DNA of 64,000 nucleotides from Diogma glabrata (lineage: Eukaryota > Arthropoda > Insecta > Diptera > Cylindrotomidae): assembly GCA_963693315.1 (NCBI GenBank), contig OY856186.1, positions 89,285,534 to 89,349,533 of the forward strand, written 5' to 3'. Numbering within the stretch: the stretch's first letter is position 1; every line of letters begins with the position of its first letter. Of the stretch, positions 43,689-54,763 are shown piece after piece. The notes below the pieces were generated by a model that was not told where the DNA came from, searched no databases, and worked only from the letters and a program-made list of their open reading frames with translations. The position numbers were made by a program, and so were the translations under genes.

Positions 43689-45948
43689 TTTTCGTTATCA
43701 ACGGCTTCCATTTGGGGTTAGTTCGGCTCCTGCTATTTTCCAGAGAGTTATGGAGTCGGTGTTTAGAAATATTGAAGGTGTTCAGATATATCTAGATGAT
43801 ATTTTAGTTGGTGCTAAAACAAAAGAAGACCTCTATGAGAAAATTAAAGCATTTCTCCAGAGATTGGATGAAAATAATATTAAATGTAATTTTGAAAAAT
43901 GTAAATTTTTTGTGGAACAAGTAAAGTTTTTGGGCCATATAGTTTCAGCGTCGGGCCTTCGCCCCAATCCAGAAAAATTAGAAGCAATTGAGAAAGCGAG
44001 AAGACCAGAAAATGTTGCAGAACTTCAATCATTTCTCGGACTAGTTAATTTTTATGGCAAATTTATTCATAATTTATCTTTCTATTTACATCCTTTGTAT
44101 GATCTATTAAGAAAAGATAAAACTTTTTTATGGAGCGAAGATTGTGATAAAGCGTTCCAAAACTGCAAATCATTTTTGTTAAATTGTGACAACATTTTAA
44201 CTCATTACGATCCCAATAAACAAATTGTGATTGTCTGTGATGCCAGTCCCTATGGAGTTGGAGCAGTCTTGGCACACGTTATAGATGGTAGAGAACGACC
44301 GGTGTTGTTTGCCTCTTCTACCTTAAGTTCAGCCGAAAGAAATTACAGCCAGCTCCATAGAGAAGGGCTCGCAGTAATTTTCGCAGTTAAAAAATTTAAC
44401 AAATATATTTTTGGCCAAAAATTTGTCATTTATTCGGACCATAAACCACTTCAACATATTTTCAGTAATACAAAAAATTTATCTGCGGTAGCAGCAGCCA
44501 GAATACAACGTTGGGCTATTATTTTGTCAACATATCAATATGAAATTCGTTATCGCAAAAGTTCACTTATGGGCAATGCAGATGCATTATCCCGTCTTCC
44601 GCTTGAAAAAGAAACGGAAATTGACGGAATTAGTATAAATTCTTTTATCGAATTAAAAATTAATTCATTTAATTCTGAATCAGAAATTCCCTTAACGACT
44701 GAATTAGTCGCTAAAGCAACTCGGGAAGATTCGATATTAAAACGAGTTTATGGTTTTCTTATTGATGGATGGCCCAAAAGTGGAATTCCGATGGAACTAA
44801 CGCCATTTTTTCGTGTATCTGATTCATTGTCATGTGAAGATGGTTGTATTTATTTTGGTGATAGAATGGTAATTCCTAAGATTTATCAAAGACACGTATT
44901 GGAACTAATCCATAGAGAACATCCGGGAATTGTGAGGTCTAAGTTGTTAGCAAGGTCGTCAATTTGGTGGTTGGGTCTGGATAGAGATATTACTGAATTT
45001 ATTAGTACGTGTGAAGCTTGTAGTATAAATAGAAAAATGGTTCCGGATTGTCTGAATTCTACGTGGGAAAAAAGTGAGAAACCGTTTGATAGAATCCACT
45101 TAGATTTACTTCAGTTTGGAAGGTATCATTTCCTGATTTCCATGGATAGTTTTAGTAAATGGGCTGATGTTTATTTAATGAACAAAACTGATGCGCAAAA
45201 TATTATACGAAAATTAAAAATACAATTTGCGAGTTTTGGGTTTCCTAATGTAATTGTAACGGATAATGGACCACCATTCAATTCAAGAATGTTTGAAAAA
45301 TTTTGTCACGCTCATGGAATAATTTTAAAACACAGTCCGCCCTACCATCCGGAAAGCAACGGACTGGCCGAAAAAGGGGTTCACAATCTTAAAGCTTGTC
45401 TGTACAAGAACTTATCGACCAATTCAAAGGTAGATATGGAATCGCAAGTGCTTAATTTTTTATTTGCATATAGGAATACGCCATCTACGGTCACTGGTAC
45501 TTCTCCAGCCGAACTTGTATTCTTAAACAAACCTAAAACCTTATTATCCGTAATCAACAATAGAACAGGTAACAAAACAAAACATATTGAAAACAATTCC
45601 AAATCTATTGAAAAACATGTCCGATTTAAAATAGGAAATGAAAGTATTAATTGCCAAAGTAATAAAAGGAAAAAATGTTATAAAAATAATTTTGATTTAA
45701 ATATTGGGCAAGAAATTTTATACTATAATAAACTTAATCACAAAACTGACAAGTTTATTTTAGGGAAGGTCGTTGAACGGATTTCTAAATTTTTGTATCT
45801 AGTTGAAACTAATGGAAATATTCGAAGTGCCCACAGAAATCAATTAAAAATTTTTAATAGAAGGCAAAATTTCATTCAACATTTGCCAACAACTGAAAAT
45901 GTAAGAGAACGACATGGGAAACCACTTGTCCGACAAACTAAAAGGTAA
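43689..45948 (+). pseudogene. gypsy reverse transcriptase, RNase H and integrase
   Basis: After the one-base deletion, coding continues in the next frame with RLPFGVSSAPAIFQ just upstream of the nominal ATG at 43750. Then come YLDDIL, the thumb with LGHIVSASGL, RNase H with VVCDASPYGVGAVL and IYSDHKPLQHIF, and integrase. The integrase has the H-H-C-C zinc finger (HREHPGIV ... CEACSI), then the catalytic core Asp (IHLDLL), Asp (VTDNGPPF) and Glu (ESNGLAEKG), and a C-terminal chromatin-side module (SAHRNQL). All these catalytic residues are intact and there are no stops for 732 codons. Apart from the frameshift the polymerase and integrase look undamaged. It would copy the RNA and insert the cDNA with a 5-bp stagger. 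Confidence 0.92.
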
Positions 45949-46138
45949 CGATGGCGTGAAGACTATTATATCTGGCATCCCAGAACTAAAAGAACGAAAT
46001 ATTGGCTTAGAGATTTAGACAGGCATCGAGTTCAAAATACCAATTAGGAATTTATTATTATTATTGTTTTTTTTTATAAATTAAATTTATGTATATTGAA
46101 TTTTACTAGTATTATATAATGAAAAAATTAATTTTCAT

Positions 46139-46150
46139 AAGGGGGAAGAG
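46139..46150 (+). promoter_or_regulatory. Polypurine tract
   Basis: aagggggaagag directly abuts the 3' LTR and would prime plus-strand DNA synthesis. Confidence 0.85.
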
Positions 46151-46414
46151 TGCTATATTGTAATAAAAAAAGGTTGCACTTCCCTGAGATCAAATATATA
46201 AAATCCTATTGAATGTATATTGTTTTTTATGTTTATATGAGTGTATAAGAAAAACACAAAAATATTAAATTAAGTTGAGTTTTGATCTCTCTTCTTCGTC
46301 AACCGCCTAACTAGACAGATCATATAAATTATATATATTAAATAAATAAATTGTATTCCAAAATTTAATTATTGATTATTGTTGGAAAATCTGGAAGCAA
46401 GCTGAAACATAACA
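46151..46414 (+). repeat. 3' LTR of the gypsy element
   Basis: 264 bp, the same length as the 5' LTR. The three differences seen are near 46187, 46376 and 46391. Confidence 0.95.
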
Positions 46415-46419
46415 ATCTA
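46415..46419. repeat. 5-bp target-site duplication of the gypsy element, right
   Basis: atcta, matching 41409-41413. Confidence 0.85.
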
Positions 46420-46574
46420 AGGTTGCAACAATGGTCTCGGCGATTGTTGAATATGAATAATAATATAAAAAAATAATTAATACTTGCGCCAATGAATATG
46501 AATAACAATACAATACAATAATTAAGACTTGCGCCAGTGAATCCACACCGTTTACATATAATGTCACATCTAAG

Positions 46575-47440
46575 ATATGAGATATGATCAATAGATTGAA
46601 CAATATACCAATGAATGCAGAAAATTATCAAAACGAATTAAACAACATAAAATACATAGCCAGTAAAAACGGATATAAAAATGAAATAATTGACACATTA
46701 AATAGAAAATATAAAAACAAGAAAAATTTGCGAAACCTAACAACATTGAAGAATGAAGAAAACTTAGCAGGAAAAAAATACGTAGGCGTAACAAACAATA
46801 AAACAACATTCAAAGTAATGCAAAAATCCTTAAAAAAATATGGATATATGCAGCTTACAAAAACAAAAATAAAATTACCTAAACACTAAAAAAACCCAAA
46901 CCTTAGACACAGGTGTTTATAATCTTACCTGTGACGACTGCAGTAAATTTTATATAGGCCAGAAGGGGCGGTCCTTCACAAAAAGATTTATTGAGCACAC
47001 CAATGAAATTAACAGAAGCGATCCAAAATCCAGATATGCCCAACATTTAAAAAAAACACAAATGCACCAATATCAACACAAATTTACTACATAAAAAAAG
47101 AAAAAGACAACATCTAGATAGATTGGAAGAAATAGAAATACATAAACATAAAAACAATAACATCATTTTAAATGATAAAATCAACACTAAAACTAACAAA
47201 ATATGTGACATAATAATAAAAAATAGCAGTTGAAATAGTATATAAGTAATAGTTTAAGCAAAAATTGTAATAATAATTTAAGAACTGAGGATGACGTAAG
47301 TCGAAATCGATATTCTATAAAATAAAAAATAAAATTAAAATTGTTACTATAAGGAACTACTATAAGGAACAGTTTATTAATTATTAATAAAATAAAAAAT
47401 TAAAATGAACAGTAAAAAGTATATTTTTAAATATTGCATT
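46575..47440 (+). mobile_element. PLE2 copy 2, 5'-truncated
   Basis: The frame 46584-46889 encodes the linker (MINRLNNIPMN, an E-N-L-A-G-K-K-Y-V-G-V block). After a frameshift the GIY-YIG nuclease follows (LDTGVYNLTCDDCSKF, YIGQKGRSFTKRFIEH) at about 46895-47050. The sequence matches PLE2 copy 1 from about 22935 and copy 3 throughout. Its 3' region keeps the hammerhead-like block and ends near aaatattgcattt at about 47440, some 60 bp short of the ends of copies 1 and 3. No polymerase remains. It is a dead copy. Confidence 0.85.
47282..47315 (+). ncRNA. Hammerhead-ribozyme-like motif of PLE2 copy 2
   Basis: GAA, CUGAGGA, U, GAC-GUAA-GUC, GAAA, AUCGAU, A, UUC. All stems are present, stem II with perfect pairs and a GNRA loop. 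Confidence 0.55.
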
Positions 47441-47686
47441 TTTTTTTTTTTATGTATTTTGAAAATCAAAGAAAAAACATTAATTTAAATTAAAAAACGA
47501 AAACTGATCAAAAGATAGTGATGTTATATTTTTAAAATCACAGCTTTTGCTAATTTTGTTATTGATTCAACTTAATAAAATGCAAAAGAAAATGTATTAA
47601 ACTCATAACAAATTATAATTCAATATTTCTAAATAATAATTGTGATAACAAATAACTAAATATAGTGGAAATAAAGTTAATTCAAA

Positions 47687-48070
47687 ATGTGGTCAACATT
47701 TGTGTTAATTTTATTTTTAAATTTATTTCCATTTGCTATTTCCATTGGGTGTTATAAGATCATCAAGTTCAAATTTTTAGCTAAAGAATTTAATCCGGTT
47801 AAAAATACAAATGATACAGATGCATCGACTAAATTTCATGATTTGGGTGCAGTTTGTGAAGTGTTATCTGAAAAACGTAAAGTTTCCGATCGATGTGAGG
47901 AGGGTTTTTAGAAGAAAGATGAAATGATGGATAATTCTGGCCCATGATAGTTTCTTTTTGCTGATGATTTTGGTTTATATAGCATGATACACAGAGAGCA
48001 GCTAAAATTATTAAGGATTTATTTGTTGCTGTGGAAGAATCATATAACGGATCATTCATCACTGTGAGCT
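47687..48070 (+). pseudogene. DNAJB11/ERdj3-like co-chaperone fragment
   Basis: The frame starts with a good signal peptide (MWSTFVLILFLNLFPFAIS) and continues CYKI, then LAKEFNPVKN, DASTKFHDLGAVCEVLS and a R-K-V-S-D-R-C-E-E-G block. This is the J-domain of the ER-luminal Hsp40 DNAJB11 (the fly gene is called shriveled). About 15 residues between YKI and LAKE are missing, and the HPD tripeptide that stimulates Hsp70 ATPase reads NPV. A TAG follows at about 47909-47911. Beyond it KKDEMMDNSG, a FADDFG block and, near 47995-48062, AAKIIKDLFVAVEESYNGSF match the stretch leading into the substrate-binding domain. A gtgagc directly after this could be the old splice donor, so the copy is probably DNA-derived. 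It is clearly non-functional. Confidence 0.78.
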
Positions 48071-51000
48071 TTCTTATTATATTTCTTTTGATTTTTGATT
48101 TAATTTTGTGGTTTCTTTTTGTGTTAAGTTATTTTGTTTGTGATTAGCATTTTTTGGTAAAAAAAATTTTTTTGTTTATAAATAAAGGAGTTTCTAGGTC
48201 AGGATTCCCTTTTGTTTTTAGAAAAAGTCCAATTGTTTCAACTTATTATTTAACTTGAAATCCACTAATTATTTTAATTTGTCATGAAAAAAAATCCTTT
48301 TTAAAATCAAATTAATAGAAATTATTCCACTACATTTAATTCACAGATTATATTTGGAGAAAAAAATTACCATTGAATAGAAAGAATTTGTTTATATTTT
48401 TGTCAACTTTATGCATCCGGTTTAACTTGTATCCGTGATCCAAAGCAAAATACAATCGACCGTCCTTCATGTGACAAAGACAATAGTTATAAAATTATGG
48501 CTGCCATTTTTACTTTTCAATCCTTTTTTTTAATTTAAATTATACATATTTCTTTTAATTGGCCATAAGCATTTTAATATTTTCACGAAGTGTCACCATA
48601 TGTATACTCGTCCAAGTATATATCGGTCAAAACTCAACGAAAGGCAACAACCAAAATGAAAGAAAAATAACTACGGAATTTATTATTTCGTATTATGTCC
48701 ATCGATAAAAATTATATCAAACGCGTAGAACCTATAACGATGACGAAAATATTTCAGATATAAATGCTTTGTAACAGGATTTGTTTACTATAAGAGGTTG
48801 AGAGAAAAAAAGGCGTTTGGGGAAAAGTCTTAGATAAGATAATAAATAAATGAAATTTACAATTACACATATATTATTTTGTTTTCCTTTTTAAGAAGAC
48901 TGCATCTCGATTGTAACACTTTTTCCAAGAAACAAATTTAATATTGACTTTAGCCTTAAATCATGAATTTTTATTTCAAAAGTTTTTGATATTCGTTGAA
49001 CGATATTTAATTTTCATATAAACATAACTATCGGTTGCCTCCGCTAGACCGTTCTAACCTGTACAGCTGTTGAACTAATTTCGAGGTTTTGATTCACTAT
49101 TATGTGTTGCGGTTGTAATATTAATTTGCTATAAAAAAAGCTTCATATAATTATAGCCAAAATGGACCATTTAATTTTCTTGATCTTGATTAGTTTAGTA
49201 CAATGCATGGCGATATGAGTGGCACCAGTTTTGTGACGCACGTTTGAGCCAAAAAAATTATCTCATTAATCAAAAAATTTAAATCCCAAGCTCATCGACT
49301 CAATAGTTGTTGTATATTAAAATATTTTACTAATAATTATATTTGAAATTGACATAGAACATGAAGTAGTTACAAGGTTTAGCACAACCAATCAAAGATT
49401 TAACACACCTAACTAACATCAATTGCAATGATATATAAAAGAAAAATAGACAAAAAAACTTCAATGAAAATTTGTCTATTTTTAAGATCTTTTTCTAAAA
49501 GTTCAAAGCCTAACAATCCTTACAATCGAAGAATCTAAATGTAATAATTTGAAATGTCAATAACAAACATAAAAAGAAAATTTATTAAAAACTTTTATTT
49601 GTGTATATTTCATTCCTTCACTAAGATGTTTTCATTTCTTTTTTATCCTTTTTATATTTTGAATTCTAGTTTTCCATTTAGATTTTGTTTTTTTTGGTTC
49701 AACTTTGGTAGTCACCAAAATACAATTCAAATGGACAAGCCAAAGAGATTTATTTTCAAATATATTCGTTCATATTATTTTTATAAATTTCTTTGTTTTT
49801 GAAGTACAAAAGCCAAAAAAAAAAAGAATTAAATAAAAAAGCTTTAACATCCTCCTAAAGCTTTTGTTCTATTTCGCTTTTTTTTCTATTTATTTTCCGT
49901 TGTGTTTTAGTTTTGTGAAATATAAATATTTGGATTATGTGTAAGAGTACTTTAGGCTTGTATTACATATTGGAATTTTTGTGTAACATATATTTATGTT
50001 GATAGCGATGGAATTATAGAATGAATTATTATGTATAAAACTTATCCGATCCAATATTCATTTTGGGGGATTCAAAGTTAATTTATTTGTTATTTTTTTT
50101 TTTGTGTAAATAACTTTCTCTTCACTTTACATTACGGAAATCTATTTATTTTTCAACAATGTTGAGCCACAAACAAAGTTTGGTCAAAACAAAAAGGCTA
50201 GAGTTTGTAAATTTGTTTTTAAAAAATTCTGTTATTGGAAAGTTGAATAAATTTTTGTATGCTGTGGTGGTCGAAATGAAATAAATAATATTATTTGGGA
50301 AGGGAGAAAATATTAACATTTACATGAAAATTATTGTTAATGGGGTATTGAAGTTTGACTTGTTTTTTTGATTTATGTTAAAAATGTAAACAAAATAATT
50401 AAACAGTAGCAGTTTGCTTACAATTTTGAATGTCTCATCTGTTGTTTTATATATTCATTAAAAATATTGTTATTTATTCATTAAACACTTCGGTATGCTT
50501 GAATTTCAATCAATGTTCTAATAAATTATTCAGTTTAAATCAAAAAAGTCTAATAAAAAAACTTTTATATAACCTTGGTTATCGGTTTTATTTCACTATC
50601 CAGTTTCGTTAAAATTCATCGACAAAAACATAAAAAATGTGTTTCCATTAACTAAAATTTTATGAAGTTTCAAATTAGTTTTAGCCGAAAAAGTGCAAAA
50701 ACAGAAATATAACAAAAAAATTCAGAATAGGGTTAAAAGTTTTAAAATGAATGAAGCTTTTGTGCAATATTGTTATTTACTCATTAAACTAGTTTTAATT
50801 TTTGTTTTTCAGTTCTCTGGTTCGAATTACAGACAATTTTTGTACTTTTTTGGAGTTGGATTGTGCATCCATTTAGTTTGTACTATTTTGCTAGTTTTTT
50901 TTAGAAAGCATAATGAGTTAACAGCGTTTGAGTTCATAATATACTTTGTTATGGGAAGTAAAGGCTGATACTTTAATAAAATTATAAAACTAAATAAAAA

Positions 51001-51154
51001 GAAGAATATAGTTAATTGGTCATTCAATGAAGCTTGTTAATATTTTCTGCAACTGCTGTTCTTTTCAGTTGATACCGCAAGCCATAACTCACACCCTTTT
51101 CTGTAAATCAGTGTTCCTCAGTTTGCGAAAATATGTGTTGAAGTTGATTGCACC
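48071..51154. other. 3-kb AT-rich stretch with no recognised gene
   Basis: Short frames at 49554-49802 and 50430-50612 have no motifs. The frame 50693-50968 is described separately. No repeat structure was recognised. Confidence 0.45.
50741..50968 (+). CDS. Possible small membrane protein or exon (weak)
   Basis: The last 75 codons of a 91-codon frame begin at an internal ATG and show two hydrophobic segments, about 22 residues each (around YCYLLIKLVLIFVF and FFGVGLCIHLVCTILLVFF), separated by GSNYRQ and followed by a charged RKHNE. This is more structured than neighbouring chance frames. I recognise no family with confidence and no start context or neighbour supports it. AT-rich DNA easily yields hydrophobic frames, so it may be nothing. 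Confidence 0.2.
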   Translation, partial: FKMNEAFVQYCYLLIKLVLIFVFQFSGSNYRQFLYFFGVGLCIHLVCTILLVFFRKHNELTAFEFIIYFVMGSKG

Positions 51155-51359
51155 AATTGGCAGAAATCTCAAGACTCTGAGATATCAAGACTTCAGTATG
51201 GGTTAAAGATTTTTATATAGTTTTCAGAAAAAGAATTTTATGGGGACATTGTGTTTAGTTTTGGGCCAGCGATGCATATTAAACAAAAAATTCTTTGTAA
51301 AAGTAGAAGATTTTTTTCTAAAGTTCTTGTTAATCACTTATAAGACCTCTAATGCTTGA

Positions 51360-51645
51360 TACATGTGTCAACGATAGGAAAAAATTTGAAAGGTTGGTAT
51401 TTAAGGACTTGGGGTAGGACTAGAGGGATCATGTTGATGTATTGCTTGGGGATTGTATGGCGGAGAAAACATTTTTTGGGAATCGATTCCACCAGTATAC
51501 GGAACGTGAAACATGAAGTTATTATAGCTAGATGTACTCAAATGTGAGAATTTCAAGACATGCTTATGGATATGCAAATATTGTCTTTTGGCTTGTGAAG
51601 ACTTCCAATCACTCTTCTATGATGCTGCGAATCCATATCCTATGT
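51360..51645 (-). pseudogene. LINE G: reverse transcriptase tail, 3' part
   Basis: On the minus strand the sequence next to the inserted element reads DMDSQHHRRVIGSL and then, in another frame, an F-R-I-L-V-E-S-I-P-K-K block that corresponds to the usual HRR ... IPRTxxLWN tail of jockey-like LINEs. Its 5' continuation lies across the 4.8-kb element at 56476. Decay is heavy. A repeat shared with 33298-33450 lies at 51155-51310, probably its 3' untranslated region. Confidence 0.65.
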
Positions 51646-51647
51646 TA
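51646..51647. repeat. TA target duplication of the 4.8-kb element, left
   Basis: TA here and at 56474-56475. Keeping one TA and deleting the element rejoins LINE G in phase through LIDDPMLT and DMDSQHHRR. Confidence 0.65.
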
Positions 51648-51654
51648 CACAGAG

Positions 51655-52040
51655 AGAAAAAAAATTCTAGATTTGAGAATTGTGTATGATTGAAAATAGA
51701 AAATTCAGTTTCTTCTTAATTTGAGAAAATTTAAATCATTTTAATGCTCCGAAATTTAAAACTGAGATAAAAACTAACAATTCAATCACACAAAAAAGTG
51801 AATAAAATACTATTATTGAGAATTATATATGATTAAAAACAGAAGATACCTTTATTCTCATTTCGAGTAAATTTATATTATATTAATACAACAAAACTTT
51901 AAAAGTGAGAAAAAACTATCATTCGATCATCCTATAGGAGAATGAAATACTGAAGTTGAGAATTGTTTTTGTTCAACAATAGGAAATTCATTTATTCTTG
52001 TTTTGAGTAAATAAAACACTTTTTCATTTTTTCTGTTGTG
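51655..52040. repeat. About 142-bp subterminal tandem repeat, three diverged copies
   Basis: The block ttgagaattgtgtatgatt recurs near 51673, 51817 and 51957, each followed by a block like ttcttgttttgagtaaat. Confidence 0.75.
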
Positions 52041-52978
52041 CAATAGCGATAGTTATTGAGCACGACCAGTGAAAATAACTTCGTCTATTACTATACATTA
52101 AGATTCATAACCTTGAGATTCAATCGTCATTTAAAAATCGTAGAACCATTACTATGTATTGATTTTAGAGATGGAGTCTAGTTTTGGCAAAATCTTTGCA
52201 TTAAAATTTACCCCAGGTTTGTAAGTTACGCCGTTCCCAAGATAATAGTTTTCCAGATTAAAATTCCCAAAATTGGTTAAAATTTTCAATTTTAAACAAA
52301 ACAGACCGTAACGGGATAAATTGAACAAACAGAAAAAAAAATTCAGAGACGGACTATAAAGAATTATTTATTATATTTTTCCAATACAAAAAAGGACTCT
52401 ATGATGACTCGTGAGTACATACTTATTTTTGTTTTATCTATCCTATCGCATCGCATCACATTTGGGATATGAGTGTGGTAGTAATAAATAGAAAAATTAT
52501 ATTAAATACTTGTTATTGTATGAAATGTGAATGGAAATATTTATGCATTTAATGTAGTTTGTTGTTGTTGTTGTTAATTGTTTAAGGTATAAGAAAAAAT
52601 TAATGAATGAAGTTTTTTAAATTTACAAATAAAGGATATGTATTTGTAATTTGTAAATATATGTATTTAGGTTTATGGTTTGAATGAAAATATCATAGAC
52701 ATTTGACTCTTGATTTAATAAAAAACGCTTGATACTTTTCATATCATTTCATCCATGATTGCTGTTTGGGGTATTATGGTATTGAAACTGCAGAAGTGTT
52801 ATGAGATAATTAAATCTGTACGGATTGTAATGTAACAGAACATAGTCATAAAAAGAGTGTAACAATCAATACATTTTGAAATATAAAAAAAACTGAGTAA
52901 AACAATCATACATTTGTAAGGTTTATTTTTAAAGCTTTATCTAATTTTAAATAGCTTTCTGTAGAAGCCTTTCAAACT

Positions 52979-53513
52979 GGGGCCCTATTCCCGAACACAT
53001 AAATGTCATCACAATATTGTAAATTCACACAATTTAAATTTCGTAATTTTGTAAATTTCGTATTATGTATTACCAATTTGGTGAAAATTCAACACAATAT
53101 TGTGAATCTGACAAGAACAATATAATTACTGTCAAAATCACAATTTTGCTTAATGTTTTGTGTGTTGACTTTTTTATACAAATTTCAGCGATTGGCGTAA
53201 AATTAATTTATAACGCAAAATTAAGTCTTTAATAATATTAAATAATCATATTTATATATAAATATCATTAAAACATATTTATTTATTAAATATATTTTTA
53301 TTTATTTTGCATATTTTAAGATTAAAAAAGTTAGTTGTCAAAAGTACGAATCTAGTACCAAAAATTTGTTATAATTTTGTAAAAATTTGTTATAATTTGT
53401 TTGACCCGAATATGAGTTACAGAATACCTACCATTTTTAAACAAAGTTGTTAAGCATTTTGGTGAAATTGACAATATTGTCGATTGACAAATATGTGTTC
53501 GGGAATAGGCCCC
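52979..53513. mobile_element. 535-bp MITE with ggggcctattcccgaacaca ends
   Basis: The left end ggggccctattcccgaac is complementary to the right end gttcgggaataggcccc apart from one extra c. The inner sequences (acaatattgt, ttgttataattt) are also partly palindromic. There is no coding region and the flanking duplication is unclear. Confidence 0.85.
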
Positions 53514-53556
53514 TGTTAGTTTAGATAAAATATGTTGTAGGTGTATGACTATAAGT

Positions 53557-54490
53557 TAAGCTTGCCAGATTTTTTTTGGAGGCATTCCGGGCCGGAAAAT
53601 CCGGGCACTTTTTTTATAAATCCGGGCAAAATCCGGGCGACAAGTGTCAAAATTTCCATTTGAAAAGCCGGGCGAAATACAAAATTTTTAAAAATCGTAC
53701 AGAAAAGAAGAAAACAAAAAGACTATGTTTTTTCATAAATAAGCTTTGAAAACTCTTTATTGCTTTGAAATATTGAAATATATTTTGTTAATAATATTTT
53801 TAATTCTGTTTATTACAGAAAGAGTTCTATGCTTAAATTGTCAACATTGTATTCAATCAATCTCCATCGAAGTCGATGACTGTCCATTCTCTTGAGTACC
53901 AAACAAACTATCAGCTGTCATTTTGTATTTTTCACTTCCAGCAACTTTTTGAAGAAAACCCGCATCTTCTTTCATTTCTGTATAAAACTCTGGACATGTC
54001 TCCTTCCAGTTGAATTTTACCATCAATTGTGCCCGAACGTTTTCCAGTGTCAATTTGCCTTTTTCTTTTGTCCAAATGTCATTGATGTGAGAAAATGACA
54101 CGCTCAGTTGTCGCATTGGCCGCTGGGATAACTAAACCAAACTCCATGATTTGCAGCAAACGATTGAACGAACAGGAGCACAATATATAAATTATAAAAC
54201 GTTGAAATGATGTCAATTGTTTATATATTTTCATATGAAACATTGAAAATAACACGATTTAACATGTGAAACATATTCGAATAAGAAAGATACAGATTAT
54301 TGAAATTTTGACTATAAAACGAATTAATATTATATATATTTTTTTTTCAATGAACAAATGTTGGAAAAATCCGGGCGATTTCCGGTTTTTGTTTAGAAAT
54401 CCGGGCGTCCGAACCGGGCGATTTTTCAGCCAAGTTTTACCACAAAAAGCCGGGCGAGTCCGGCTTTAGCCGGGCGATCTGGCAAGCTTA
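53557..54490. mobile_element. hAT element with taagcttgccagat ends
   Basis: Both ends read taagcttgccagat in inverted orientation and are flanked by an exact 8-bp duplication, ctataagt (53549-53556 and 54491-54498). At least nine ccgggc motifs cluster in the two subterminal zones. The interior retains the transposase C-terminus on the minus strand. At 934 bp it is an internally deleted derivative. Confidence 0.92.
53853..54160 (-). pseudogene. hAT transposase C-terminal (dimerisation) fragment
   Basis: The minus strand encodes FGLVIPAANATTERV, then after a one-base frameshift near 54103 FSHINDIWTKEKGKL, an E-N-V-R-A-Q-L-M-V-K block and a CPEFYTEM block. This matches the hATC dimerisation region, with its conserved (A/S)xxERxFS and LxxExVxxxLxxK pattern. 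The nominal ATG at 54116 arises from the frameshift. The RNase H-like catalytic fold is deleted. It is fully enclosed by the hAT termini at 53557 and 54490. Confidence 0.82.
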
Positions 54491-54733
54491 CTATAAGTCA
54501 ATCGAAAATCAGTGGAGCTGATATGGAAAATATATGTTCGTACAAATAATTCGTTTAAATTTTCTTCGCTCATTTACGTATATTCTTAAAAAAATCAAAA
54601 ATGCACAATGTTAATAACAAGAGCCAATAAATATTAACCAATAAAAATTTCAATTTTACTTTGTTTTTACTTTCCCTTACATCTCAGCAAGTCAATTTTT
54701 ATAACAAATACGAAGCGGTAGGGATCAGAAACC

Positions 54734-54763
54734 ATAATGTTGTTATCAAGATAACAACATTAT
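54734..54763. repeat. Perfect palindrome with a 2-base centre
   Basis: ataatgttgttatc (54734-54747), aa, then its exact complement (54750-54763). It may be a very short foldback or a binding site. Confidence 0.85.

Larger units (their letters stand above)
41414..46414 (+). mobile_element. Ty3/gypsy (mag-like) LTR retrotransposon, nearly full length
   Basis: Both LTRs are 264 bp, begin TG and end CA, and differ at three visible positions. A primer-binding-site-like ctggcgacgagg follows the 5' LTR and a purine tract (aagggggaagag) precedes the 3' LTR. The order is gag, protease, reverse transcriptase, RNase H, integrase. No envelope frame is present. Insertion made a 5-bp duplication (atcta). 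Low LTR divergence indicates a recent insertion, yet two lesions are present: the protease active-site change and one frameshift. The gag with two zinc knuckles fused in phase to pol is typical of mag-like elements; clade assignment is by appearance only. Confidence 0.93.

Noticed and set aside
43689..43750. Programmed frameshift between gag-pol parts of the gypsy element
   Set aside because: The break lies inside the reverse transcriptase, not between gag and pol, and a single missing T explains it. A random mutation is more likely.
46365..46813. Minus-strand frames over the gypsy 3' flank and PLE2 copy 2
   Set aside because: They are antisense shadows of the PLE2 linker, and similar shadows appear at 22931-23152 and 57659-57880.
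47990..48005. acacagagag as another end of the 4.8-kb element family
   Set aside because: Only 10 bases match, and the sequence reads as part of the DNAJB11-like relic.
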